In this document: in pieces, positions 1-8,328 of the stretch
Layout of the letters: the number at the start of each line of letters is the position of its first letter
Position numbering within the stretch: position 1 is the first letter of the stretch
Origin: Saprospiraceae bacterium
GTDB taxonomy: Bacteria > Bacteroidota > Bacteroidia > Chitinophagales > Saprospiraceae
Assembly (NCBI GenBank): GCA_020630045.1
Contig: JAHDCE010000081.1
Location: 1 to 10,747, forward strand
Direction: 5' to 3'
DNA length: 10,747 bases
The notes under the pieces: model-generated
Told to the model about the DNA's origin: nothing
The model's input: the letters and a program-made list of their open reading frames with translations, nothing else
Database searches by the model: none
Program-made: the position numbers and the translations under genes

Positions 1-1309
1 ATTGGATTAAACTAATTTCAACCGTTTCGGGAATCACTTCAAAGTTCACATCATAATCAGAAACTCCTTCTTCTAATTCAATACGAGAAAAAGTGGAAGT
101 GTATGGCATTTGTTCACCTTCCTTCATTATCGGGAGTCTGATATTGCCATTGAAACCTGCGGTTGATAAATTATTTCCGGCAAGGTTCAAATAAATAGAA
201 TCCATAGAGAATGCCCAACCCGCCATGTCTCCATCGGACATATCTAATACCCTTTCACCATGTAAGGCAGCTGTTACACCGGAAGTGTCCACCAATAAAT
301 TATCGCCAATGAATTCACCTTTGGCACCACCTGTGAAACTTTCGGGAACACTCACTAAAATTTCGGGCATATAAACCCCTTTCCAGAATTCCAATGTATC
401 AGAATAACCTTCCGGGAATTTTATTCCCGAAGGGTTTTCCGAATCGGAAAAATCGAAAAATGCGTTTTGGGTTTTAAAACCGAATCCGTCCAATCCAACG
501 ATGGCGAAACTGTCGAGTTCTTCTACCTTGCCCATGAAATCACCCCATTTTTCGGAATGAATTTCAAATGGTGCGGATAACCCTTCTTCCGGATTTTCAA
601 GATTGATGAATTTTTCATCGTCCATCTTATATTCACCTGCAAGGGTGAAGGATTGGAAGCCGTCGCAATCGCAAAGTACATACGAACCGGTTTCTTCCTC
701 TTCATCGTAGGGATGGAATTGCATAGGAAGACCTGTGACAACAGTCATATCCAAGGTGTCGGAAAGGAAGAGTCGAGTATCTACTCCTGCGATTCCATTG
801 GGAACGATGTTCAGTCCTTGAGCGGTGAACTCCGCCAATTCCCCTTCGCCGATATCAACCAGTAGCCTGACACGCATTTGGGTATTTTTGGGTTTGAAGT
901 CAAGTCCGACGATACTAAAAGAATATCCGTCATCATCCATATCACCGATACTGACCGGGAGTTTGAATGAGTTCGCGGAAGCGACAATTTTGGCGGAAGC
1001 CTCACCTAAAAGTCCCCTCAAATCGGGAGACTCCACCCAGGATTCATCAGCAATCGTCCGGACTTGACCCGCTCGTAACTGTTTGGCACTTGTTATTTTT
1101 ATGTTGTTGAACTTGACTTTCAATTTGCGGACGGGACCGAAGAACGGCACTTCTATAATTCCTCTCCCGCTAAGAACACCACTTCCATTATCCTTGGTCA
1201 CATTGGTGACTTTCATGTCAAAATGCCCGACTTTGATGGTTTCTCCGACGTTGACATTTTGGTCGTACAAACCATCTGCGAATTTTATGGGAGGAATATC
1301 TCCGTTACA
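1..1309 (-). repeat. Tandem protein module 3 (incomplete at left edge)
   Basis: It begins at the Cys of FSCNGDIPPIKF. It repeats LKVKFNN, GLNIVPNGIAG, CDCDGFQSFTLAG, FPEGYSDTLEFWKGVYMPE and RLPIMKEGEQMPY in the same order as module 2, to which it is closer than to module 1. At least 436 residues are visible; the rest lies outside the window. Confidence 0.7.
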
Positions 1310-1810
1310 CGAAAAATCAACTGTAGGAGGTGTGAATTCTAAATCGTAACTGAAGAAGTCGTAATTCACCTTTCCATCAGGGAGTGGTTTTTCTTCTATG
1401 TTCAAAGAAAACTTGACTATCGGCGCTAGTCCTCCTAATAATTCTTCCGCCACTTTGGATTCGAAACCGAACCCTAAGTATTTGGCATTTTGGTTGATGC
1501 CGTCGATGCCATCCGCCAATAAAGAATCGGCATCTATTGTAGCCAAATTAATATCATCAAGATCGGCTTCCATACCTAGGAAGTCGACACTGGTATTAAT
1601 GGGCGTAATGGAGCCGATCGAGAATTTATTTTGGGGGTTGTTCATATCAAGGACCAGTTTCTCAAATCGGATGCCTTCACTTTTGAGTTTGGGAATAATT
1701 GCTTGGATGTCGGTTCCTTCCGCTACATTGTCTTGCAAGAATTTTTCGATTTCATCCAGGATGTTTTGACTATCATCGGATAAAGAGGATTCATCTGCTT
1801 CGATATCGAA
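1..1810 (-). CDS. Continuation of the giant surface protein in the shifted frame (partial, runs off left edge)
   Basis: Codon-by-codon translation of this strand, beginning FDIEADESSL directly after the A4 run, gives 603 codons with no stop to the window edge. The product is plainly the same protein: it finishes the second module and contains most of a third. Matching landmarks are VDFLGMEADLDDINL (module 1: IDFLGIASELDKLNI), GLNIVPNGIAG (module 2: GLNIVPEGIAG), a CDCDGF motif (modules 1-2: DCQGF, DCDGL), WKGVYMPE (module 2: WKGIYLPQ) and RLPIMKEGEQMPY (module 2: QLPIMSGEESMPY). There is no start codon or ribosome site at its beginning, so it is unlikely to be an independent gene. The C-terminus lies outside the window, so a type IX secretion C-terminal domain cannot be assessed. 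If the frameshift is real, this part is translated only by shifting or internal initiation and the gene is probably decaying. Confidence 0.8.
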
Positions 1811-3215
1811 TTTTACCGGAAAGGTCTGCGAAAGGAAGTTTCCATTCACCGTTTTCCCGACCCACCGTAAGGATACTTTCGTCATCGAATTGGATACGTG
1901 CTTGGAGAAGGCTGATATCTACTTCTTTAGGTCTCGCTTCAAAATTGATCTGATAATCGTCTCCTTCGCTTTTGGCAAAAGCGACATATGGCATGGACTC
2001 TTCTCCTGACATAATGGGTAACTGAATACCCCCTGTGAACATTCCTTCCTCTAAGACATTTTCTTTGATGGTTAGTACCAAGGTATCAATAGAGGCTTTC
2101 CACCCTCCTATATCCCCGGCTTGTAATCCAAGAAGGCCGACTGCTTCCAGAGCGGCGGAAACCCCTTTGTCATCAATGAGAAGATGTGAAGTTTCGAGAT
2201 TTGAGAATTTTGACCCGGTCATGCTTTCGGGTATATCAATTTTTAGCTGAGGAAGATAAATTCCTTTCCAATTCCGGTCGGTTTCAGTATATCCTTCCGG
2301 AAATACTATTCCTTCCGGGTTCTTGAGGTTTGAAAAATCTATAACGGCTTCGTTGGCACGGAATACCATGTCAGGAATGGAGCGAACGCCAAAATCATCT
2401 TCGACGACAACTTCTCCGAAGAAATCTCCCCATTCTTCGGTTCTGATATTGAAACCGGCTTTTACGGAGTTGTCCGGATTGGTTATATTGAGATAATCGG
2501 AAGATGGTAAAACGAAATTACCTTGGAGATTGAATTCTACCAATCCGTCGCAATCGATGGTTACGAATGAACCTTCGGAGCCAGTATTTTTAATGAATTC
2601 AAGTGTAGGATACCCTTCTGCTAAAATATAATTGACATTGTTTTTGAGTCCTAACTTAAGGTCAGCGCCAGCAATTCCTTCCGGAACTATGTTTAGTCCT
2701 GAAGCTGAAAATTCGGCATATTTTCCATCTCCGACGGCCAGTATGACGCTACCGGAAAGGTTTGCTTTTTGAGGGAGGAAATCCAATGAGGAAACAATCA
2801 TTCCCGTGGAAGTTCCGGCGGCATTACCAAAAGCTACCGGTAATGACAACATTTCATTTGCCAAAGCGGTGCCTTGGTCTATTTTGTCTTGTACGCTTTG
2901 AACAAATTCGGTGGGTTTTTCGGAAATCTGAACACCGGCTAACATTTCATCTTCTATTGTAGAAACGACGCCTTCGACAATTCTGCCTTCGGTGTTGACT
3001 AGAACATTATCGAATTTTACTTTTAGGTTACCTAAAGTTCCTAAAGCATCAACTTTAATCACCCCTTCACCTTTATATCTTCCTACTCCAACAGATTTTA
3101 TATTGTCTTTGAATTCGATAATATCGAAATAGCCAATTTTTAATGTGGAAAATCCTATAACGGATTTCGTAGGCATTTGATTTGACATGTCGATTTCGGG
3201 CAATTCAGATGAACA
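1310..3215 (-). repeat. Tandem protein module 2 (about 635 aa, contains the frameshift)
   Basis: It runs from Cys969 (CSSELPEID) to residue 1603 when the frameshift is corrected. Landmarks are LKVKFDN (F1036), GLNIVPEGIAG, IDCDGLVEFNLQG, FPEGYTETDRNWKGIYLPQ, LPIMSGEESMPY, and, beyond the shift, VDFLGMEADLDDINL. The KVKF anchor is 668 codons from that of module 1 and 634 from that of module 3. Confidence 0.72.
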
Positions 3216-6119
3216 GCTAACATCAATATTAGGCATATCGAATTCAGGTAGATTTCCATCCAATTCGAATCCTTTTAAATCATATTTTAAACCATTACTC
3301 GCATCTTCTTCTAAACGCAATATGAAAGAAATATCGGGAGCGACATCTCCTAGGGTTTCTTCAAATAATTTCGTAGTAAAAACCAAACCGACATCTTTGA
3401 TATCAGCGTCCATCGCCGATGCCGAACCTGAGAGCGGGTCCAACTCTTTTATATTCAATTTATCCAATTCGGATGCGATTCCAAGGAAGTCGATTTCGGG
3501 TAAGAAATCGGTATAATCCGGAAGGGATAGTTTCACATCCTTAGAGAAATCCAATGTTAAGTTTTCAAAAGGAATATCAACAGCGCCTAATTCATTGACA
3601 AAATCAGCTGCTTGGTCTTCACCGATTGAATTCAAAAATATTTGCAAGTCTTCATTGAATTCTTCTCCGAAGGCTTCATCTACAGTTGGTATATCAATCG
3701 TGAATTTTCCATTCAGTGAAATTTTAGGGCCAGAAAAAATTCCTCCTTGGTTTCTTATTTCAATAACAGAGCCTTCTCCCAGGCTAAAACTCGAACGTAA
3801 TAAGTCAGATTTAATATCTTCGGAATTGATTGCCAAAGCCCATCCACCCGGCATTTGACCACCTTCAATATTATCTTCATTCAAGGCATACCCGGTAAAT
3901 GTCAAGGGTTCGTCTTCATTGAAGATAGGCAGTTTTATCTTTCCGGATAATTGACTTGAAATCAATTCATTTTTATCCCATTTTAATTCTAGCGCATCCA
4001 ATGAAATCGGCATTCCGCTTAAATCAACATAACCATCGACTAGGGAACTTGTTTTTATTTCTCCTGAAACACCTGTTCCATCAAGTAATATTCCTGAAAT
4101 TGGCGCTTGAATTCTTTCCAGTTCTCCATCGGAAACTATTGAAAACAATTCTGGCAAAACTAAATCAGATTCGGAAATAAAAACTCCCGTCCAATCAGCG
4201 GCAAAGTCAGGTAGTTCGCCTTCATAATCCGAAAGATTTTCTTCCGTTATTTTTTTCGTTTTGGAAAAGTCAATCCATCCTTTCGGATCTGTAAAATCGA
4301 ATCCGGGTAGTCCCGCTAAATGGAAAGGCGTAGCGGAAACAAGGGGCGCTTTAAAATCGGATAACGATTTCGATTTCGTAGAAAACCGAACCGCTGCCAC
4401 ATCTGAACCAGATGCTATGATTTTATCCTTATCCAGCTCATGCCGTCCTTGTAAATTATAGGTCGAGAATCCTTGGCAATCCCATTCCATGTATGTTCCT
4501 TCACCTCCTGAATTCTTAGGTTCTAAAACAATATTAAAACCATTTTCGCCTTTAATTTCAATGTCGTCTAAAATAAATAGTTTAGGTTCACTTTCCACCA
4601 ATCCGTTTTGTCTAAAGCAAACGCCTTTCGCTCCGAAAGAAATCCATTGGTCACCCTCTTTTTTGACATGGACTGTATTTAAAACGGCTTGGGTGGATGT
4701 AAAAAACATATCCGTTATTACAATAATGGCTTCTTCTCCCGTGCCGGAAACCGGGGCATCCAAACCAACAGGCAGACCTGCGAATCCAGATTTCCCATCT
4801 TGTCTTAAATTGGATACTTTTTGGGTCGGGTTCGTATTAAAGAAAGAAAGTAAGGATTCTGCTTCATCAGCGGAAAAAGAAACCGTCTGTGGCAGTGCCG
4901 GATTGATAGGTGCAAAGTCTCCTACAAAAGAAGAAGGAATAACTGTTTCTGCAACCTTTACCGCTTCGAGTTCGCCTCTAAAGACACGATCATTCGAATT
5001 GATTTTTATATCATTGAATTCAACTTTAATATTGGTTCCTAAAAAGTCGACATATACAGAACCATCACCTGAATAGGATTCATCCGCACTATTATAATTG
5101 GCTTTGTCTAATTGCAATTCAAAGAAACCTAATTTCACTTTATCGCCGGTAAAATAATCTTGTCCTTTCGGAGAATTATCAATTGATCCCGGATAACCAC
5201 ATTGGTTGCCTGTACAAGAAGAAAAAGAAATCGGATCCGGTGGCGGAGGTGGTTTCAAATAAGAGAATTGACAAATTTCACTGATTCCGTTATTTTGAAA
5301 CAAGGGTAAATAATCGCCATTGATATCCAATGCCCTTGCTTCTACTCTCCAAGCGTATTTGGTATCTTCTTCGAGGATGGGTTCTGAGTCGGTATATGTA
5401 AATGAAGTCGTATTTAATATTGTTTCTGTATGGTGGTAATTAGCAGCGTCAAAAGCGTCCTTGGGGTTTTGAATCCAAGGATCCATCTTAACCATATAGA
5501 AAACATATTCAACATCACCGATCGGAACACCGGATGCATTGTGCATCGGAAGCCAATTAAACAAAATATTAGGCGTTTCGGAATATTCTAAATCCATGTC
5601 GCAAACGGGTGACTGAAGTTGAGGTGGTTGCGCTAAATTAAATGTGCCTTGAGCACATCCAGTATTAGAAATAACCTTGCCCGTTTCGATGTCCACTACT
5701 TCAATACAAATGCCATTAAAACCTTCCGGTAAAAACTTAGGAATATTGTTTCCGTTAAGGCCAACAAGTCCTTCGAAATATAAATTCAAATCGTCTCCAA
5801 ATATAAGCTCTGGCATCTCTTTGTCCAACGTAATGACAGGAGAAGTAAAATTCAACGGATTAGCGGCAATATCAGAAAAATTGGTTTGTATCACCAATCT
5901 CAAACGAACATCCCTGGTTTTTTTCAAGGGGTCATTGAGGAATATGGTAAAAATCAAATTATTACCATCATCTGTAAAATAATCGCCAAACCTGACGTTG
6001 TTGGGCGGCACCAAATTCCCTTCTACTAAAACAGGGAAGTTTTGTGCGGATGAAGAAAGGGTCGTTGCCATTATCAAACAACATACAACCAGTAGTTTGA
6101 ATAGTATTTTATTTGGCAT
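1791..6119 (-). CDS. Giant secreted FN3-like/tandem-module surface protein, N-terminal 1442 codons (frameshifted gene)
   Basis: Function unknown; probably exported and displayed on or released from the cell surface. Residues 1-25 are a signal peptide (hydrophobic core KILFKLLVVCCLIMATTL, cut SSSA|QNF). Residues about 26-164 form a beta-rich N-terminal domain ending in a conserved-looking PEGFNGICIEVVD stretch. Residues about 165-295 resemble an FN3 domain (NILFNWLPMHN, YAWRVEARA), followed by a PPPPP linker. From Cys302 on the protein consists of repeated modules of about 635-667 aa. This N-terminal layout is one I recall from very large Bacteroidota 'fibronectin type III' proteins; that is from memory. 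The ATG at 6117-6119 overlaps the upstream barrel gene by 11 bases. AAGGAG lies at 6135-6140, a rather long 15 bases from the start, which suggests translational coupling. The frame ends at TGA 1791-1793, but true coding leaves it near codon 1436 and continues in the next entry. The last seven codons (IRYRSR-stop) are out of frame with the ancestral protein. Confidence 0.85.
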   Translation of the reverse strand: MPNKILFKLLVVCCLIMATTLSSSAQNFPVLVEGNLVPPNNVRFGDYFTDDGNNLIFTIFLNDPLKKTRDVRLRLVIQTNFSDIAANPLNFTSPVITLDKEMPELIFGDDLNLYFEGLVGLNGNNIPKFLPEGFNGICIEVVDIETGKVISNTGCAQGTFNLAQPPQLQSPVCDMDLEYSETPNILFNWLPMHNASGVPIGDVEYVFYMVKMDPWIQNPKDAFDAANYHHTETILNTTSFTYTDSEPILEEDTKYAWRVEARALDINGDYLPLFQNNGISEICQFSYLKPPPPPDPISFSSCTGNQCGYPGSIDNSPKGQDYFTGDKVKLGFFELQLDKANYNSADESYSGDGSVYVDFLGTNIKVEFNDIKINSNDRVFRGELEAVKVAETVIPSSFVGDFAPINPALPQTVSFSADEAESLLSFFNTNPTQKVSNLRQDGKSGFAGLPVGLDAPVSGTGEEAIIVITDMFFTSTQAVLNTVHVKKEGDQWISFGAKGVCFRQNGLVESEPKLFILDDIEIKGENGFNIVLEPKNSGGEGTYMEWDCQGFSTYNLQGRHELDKDKIIASGSDVAAVRFSTKSKSLSDFKAPLVSATPFHLAGLPGFDFTDPKGWIDFSKTKKITEENLSDYEGELPDFAADWTGVFISESDLVLPELFSIVSDGELERIQAPISGILLDGTGVSGEIKTSSLVDGYVDLSGMPISLDALELKWDKNELISSQLSGKIKLPIFNEDEPLTFTGYALNEDNIEGGQMPGGWALAINSEDIKSDLLRSSFSLGEGSVIEIRNQGGIFSGPKISLNGKFTIDIPTVDEAFGEEFNEDLQIFLNSIGEDQAADFVNELGAVDIPFENLTLDFSKDVKLSLPDYTDFLPEIDFLGIASELDKLNIKELDPLSGSASAMDADIKDVGLVFTTKLFEETLGDVAPDISFILRLEEDASNGLKYDLKGFELDGNLPEFDMPNIDVSCSSELPEIDMSNQMPTKSVIGFSTLKIGYFDIIEFKDNIKSVGVGRYKGEGVIKVDALGTLGNLKVKFDNVLVNTEGRIVEGVVSTIEDEMLAGVQISEKPTEFVQSVQDKIDQGTALANEMLSLPVAFGNAAGTSTGMIVSSLDFLPQKANLSGSVILAVGDGKYAEFSASGLNIVPEGIAGADLKLGLKNNVNYILAEGYPTLEFIKNTGSEGSFVTIDCDGLVEFNLQGNFVLPSSDYLNITNPDNSVKAGFNIRTEEWGDFFGEVVVEDDFGVRSIPDMVFRANEAVIDFSNLKNPEGIVFPEGYTETDRNWKGIYLPQLKIDIPESMTGSKFSNLETSHLLIDDKGVSAALEAVGLLGLQAGDIGGWKASIDTLVLTIKENVLEEGMFTGGIQLPIMSGEESMPYVAFAKSEGDDYQINFEARPKEVDISLLQARIQFDDESILTVGRENGEWKLPFADLSGKIRYRSR
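1811..1814 (-). other. Frameshift site in the giant protein gene (A4 homopolymer)
   Basis: The coding strand reads GGT AAA ATT CGA, giving GKIR and a stop seven codons on. Removing one A gives GGT AAA TTC GAT, that is GKFD, which matches NGKFTID at the equivalent place in the previous module and restores a 603-codon open frame. The event is therefore one extra base in a four-base homopolymer. It could be a sequencing or assembly error, a recent inactivating mutation, or a phase-variable tract, although A4 is short for slippage. No recognised programmed-frameshift signal is visible. Confidence 0.8.
3216..5216 (-). repeat. Tandem protein module 1 (about 667 aa)
   Basis: It runs from Cys302 (CTGNQCGYPG) to residue 968. 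It shares with the next modules an early KVEF-type strand (F368), a WDCQGFSTYNLQG block, a WTGVFISESDLVLPE block, NGKFTIDIP, and IDFLGIASELDKLNI. It is the most divergent and longest of the three. Similarity is visible at protein level, so the copies are old. Confidence 0.7.
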
Positions 6120-7953
6120 CTTCGATTTGTTTTTCTCCTTTTTTGAATATTCCCTTTATTGCTTCATAATTCGCTTGGAAGCGGTAATTATATTGCATTG
6201 TGACTCCCATTTCAGTCCGAGTGGATCTGGCTCCAGATTCATTCCTACTTTGGTTGTTCATCATCACTTTCATATTGACTGAATGCCCACCGGGTAAATT
6301 CAGTCCGGTGGTCACTCTCAGATTGAGGGCTTGTTGATTGAGGATTTCAGATTGGGTAATAAAGTAATTGTTATCTACCCTGAAATTGATTTTGTTGTCC
6401 CATAATTTTTTGGAAACGCCCATACCTACACCATATCTATTGAGGGTGGTACCGGACAATGCATTTTGATTGAAGTTAGCTCGAGCCGTCCATCTCCAAC
6501 CATTTTCCGTAGGCACATTATTATAAGACAAATTGGAAGTTAACATTCTTGAGCCTTGGTCATTTGTTTCAGGGCCATTGGCGGAAGTAGGAGAACTCAC
6601 CCGTTGAAGAGAAGTCATGAATGAAATGGCATGTTTATTTCCATCCTCTCCCTTTCCTAGAATAGTATATGAAGCGGTGAGCGCCATATTTTCGGTAGCG
6701 ACCACTGCATTGAGTGAATCCAAGTCCGGATTGAGGACGTAATCCACTTGATTTGAAAAGTTGCTATATGTAAAGGATGTTTGGAAATTTTTGAGGGAAT
6801 AATTGGCATTACCCGACATGATAACCCTTCTTACTGTCGCAGGTTTTGTTTCGTCGAGGTTATTATTTTGAACGCCGGCTGAAAGGTTAACGGCGAGTTG
6901 GATTTTTGAAAAATTCCATCCTGTGTTAGCTGTTATATTTTGGAGGTCGTCATTAAAATAATAAGCACCCATAGTTTTGTATCCCGGAGAAAGTCTTTCA
7001 TAATCCATTCCGAAGTTGAATCCTTTTCCTTGGTATTTCCATCCTCCTTTGGCGGCGATGGTGTAGGTGGTGGATTCGTTTCTAGAAATGATAAAATTCG
7101 GATGTAGTATTTGGCGGTTCGTAACTTCCGGCGCCAAGGAATTCATAGAGTAAGCACTGGATGCCACTTCCGCTTGAATAGCTAGTTTTTTGAATAGCAC
7201 TGTTTTCCCTTGGAGTCCGATAACCATATTTTCTTGGGGGGTTATAGAAATAGAATCGGAATTAATTTGGAACTCCTCTTCCTTGTCTTTTGCTTTCATG
7301 AATATGAGGTCGACGGAATGGGTATTGTCTCCATAACCAACCATGACAGTAGTCGCCCGTCTATTAAAAACTTCTCGGTTGATTTCAAAAACTGCCAAAT
7401 CTCTTGGTTCGGAAGTTGGGATTAAACCATACATTGCCGAAATGCGGAATTTACCCGGGGTGAGTTCTGTACCGACTCCTAGAAAAGTTTGTCCTGAGTA
7501 GGTGAGTGAGGAGAAATCCATTGTCCGATGCCCTAAATGGAGTTTTACCCATTTGTAGAAAGGGCTCGCACCTACTCTTACAAATCTATTTCTTAGGTTT
7601 TCTTTCCAGCCTTCAGGATTGAAAGGATGGGCGAAGTCTCGATTCTGAGCCGAGAATACCATTGAGAATGGCATATTAATTTTATAGAAGCTCAGGTTGA
7701 TATTCGCATTTACAGACCAAGTAAATGGAGATTGTCGGTCTGAAGCTCCGAAGGATTCGTAGTATTTGGTATTGATACCTATACCACCGGCAATGGCGAA
7801 AGGATCGCCTTGTTTAAAATTTTCGAAGAGCGCCTTGGGTTTGTATTTACCCAAATCACCTAAATCCTGAGCATTTGCCCAAAGGGTGCAAGTGACTAAC
7901 ATGAATAATATGCTAGCCCGCTTACAAAAGTCGGTAGTTCGTTCCTGTTCCAT
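6109..7953 (-). CDS. Probable outer-membrane beta-barrel protein (614 aa)
   Basis: I do not recognise a named family. The signal peptide spans residues 1-28: a KR n-region at 11-12, core ASILFMLVTCTLW, cut ANA|QDLG. The mature chain is a long series of alternating polar/aromatic stretches separated by short polar turns, for example FTWSVNANINLSFYKINMPF, WRWTARANFNQNAL and TEMGVTMQYNYRFQANY, as expected of a transmembrane beta-barrel. It has no plug or TonB-box motif that I can see, so it is not an obvious TonB-dependent receptor. The C-terminus is a short charged tail (KKGEKQIEDAK) rather than a terminal aromatic. It is the first gene of the operon and overlaps the giant secreted protein by 11 bases, so a role in secreting, anchoring or displaying that protein is plausible (inference). 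The start was chosen because it gives a full signal peptide; no clear Shine-Dalgarno sequence is present, and the nearest AAAGGAA (7981-7987) is too far upstream. Confidence 0.85.
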   Translation of the reverse strand: MEQERTTDFCKRASILFMLVTCTLWANAQDLGDLGKYKPKALFENFKQGDPFAIAGGIGINTKYYESFGASDRQSPFTWSVNANINLSFYKINMPFSMVFSAQNRDFAHPFNPEGWKENLRNRFVRVGASPFYKWVKLHLGHRTMDFSSLTYSGQTFLGVGTELTPGKFRISAMYGLIPTSEPRDLAVFEINREVFNRRATTVMVGYGDNTHSVDLIFMKAKDKEEEFQINSDSISITPQENMVIGLQGKTVLFKKLAIQAEVASSAYSMNSLAPEVTNRQILHPNFIISRNESTTYTIAAKGGWKYQGKGFNFGMDYERLSPGYKTMGAYYFNDDLQNITANTGWNFSKIQLAVNLSAGVQNNNLDETKPATVRRVIMSGNANYSLKNFQTSFTYSNFSNQVDYVLNPDLDSLNAVVATENMALTASYTILGKGEDGNKHAISFMTSLQRVSSPTSANGPETNDQGSRMLTSNLSYNNVPTENGWRWTARANFNQNALSGTTLNRYGVGMGVSKKLWDNKINFRVDNNYFITQSEILNQQALNLRVTTGLNLPGGHSVNMKVMMNNQSRNESGARSTRTEMGVTMQYNYRFQANYEAIKGIFKKGEKQIEDAK

Positions 7954-8139
7954 AACAGCAGGTTTAAAGAAATTCTTTATTTCCTTTCTTGAGTACCTTG
8001 GTCAGAGGTATATCAAGTCGGAACCCTCCTATTTTTGTGTCTGTTCGTTGATAAAGCAAAGAAAAATTTCATCAATTTGATTGGAAACACCAGTAATTTT
8101 TGATTAAACCAGTCTTCGATTTATTTAATGACGATGATT

Positions 8140-8157
8140 TGATAGCAATAGCTATCA
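8140..8157. repeat. Perfect 7-bp inverted repeat with 4-base loop
   Basis: TGATAGC-AATA-GCTATCA forms a perfect 7-bp palindromic stem about 190 bases upstream of the barrel gene start. No T-run follows on either strand, so it is not a typical intrinsic terminator. An operator or a leader hairpin is possible. Confidence 0.4.
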
Positions 8158-8311
8158 TCAGCCTAGAGTCCAAATAAGTTTACATTCATTTTGAAACCAG
8201 AATATCCTTTGCTTATATGCATCCAAGGTAAACCGCTAATGTGGTATTCTGAGAAAAATGCTGTGAACTGCAGAATTTGGGGTGTGAATGGTCGAATTTA
8301 TAGGTTGAAAT

Positions 8312-8328
8312 GTAAAATCGGGTTTTAC
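8312..8328 (-). terminator. Possible weak terminator after the DUF2585 gene
   Basis: GTAAAA-TCGGG-TTTTAC (plus strand) is a perfect 6-bp inverted repeat that begins immediately after the TAG stop of the DUF2585 gene. The stem is AT-rich and no clear U-tract follows, so termination would be weak at best. Confidence 0.22.

Larger units (their letters stand above)
7954..8328. other. 375-bp intergenic region, no convincing gene
   Basis: This region separates two leftward genes and should hold the promoter and long leader of the barrel operon. I found no good match to the Bacteroidota TTTG/TAnnTTTG promoter. It contains two small inverted repeats (8140-8157 and 8312-8328). A short plus-strand reading frame starting at 8191 has no recognisable product and runs antisense into the DUF2585 gene, so it is not called. 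Confidence 0.5.

Noticed and set aside
1805..1820. Programmed ribosomal frameshift in the giant gene
   Set aside because: The shift needed is +1 at GGU AAA AUU, which resembles no known +1 site, and I see no stimulator. Mutation or sequencing error is simpler.
4489..5076. 195-codon plus-strand reading frame
   Set aside because: It lies wholly antisense to the giant surface protein and is rich in Ser/Pro/Thr, as expected when the opposite strand of such a gene is read. The same holds for the other plus-strand frames between 653 and 7425.
8025..8031. AGGAGGG on the minus strand in the barrel operon leader
   Set aside because: It lies about 70 bases from the barrel start and is followed only by a very short frame (TTG then a stop after three codons), so it is not a usable ribosome site.
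8312..8328. Strong intrinsic terminator after the DUF2585 gene
   Set aside because: The 6-bp stem is AT-rich and lacks a following U-tract, so it is listed only as a weak candidate.
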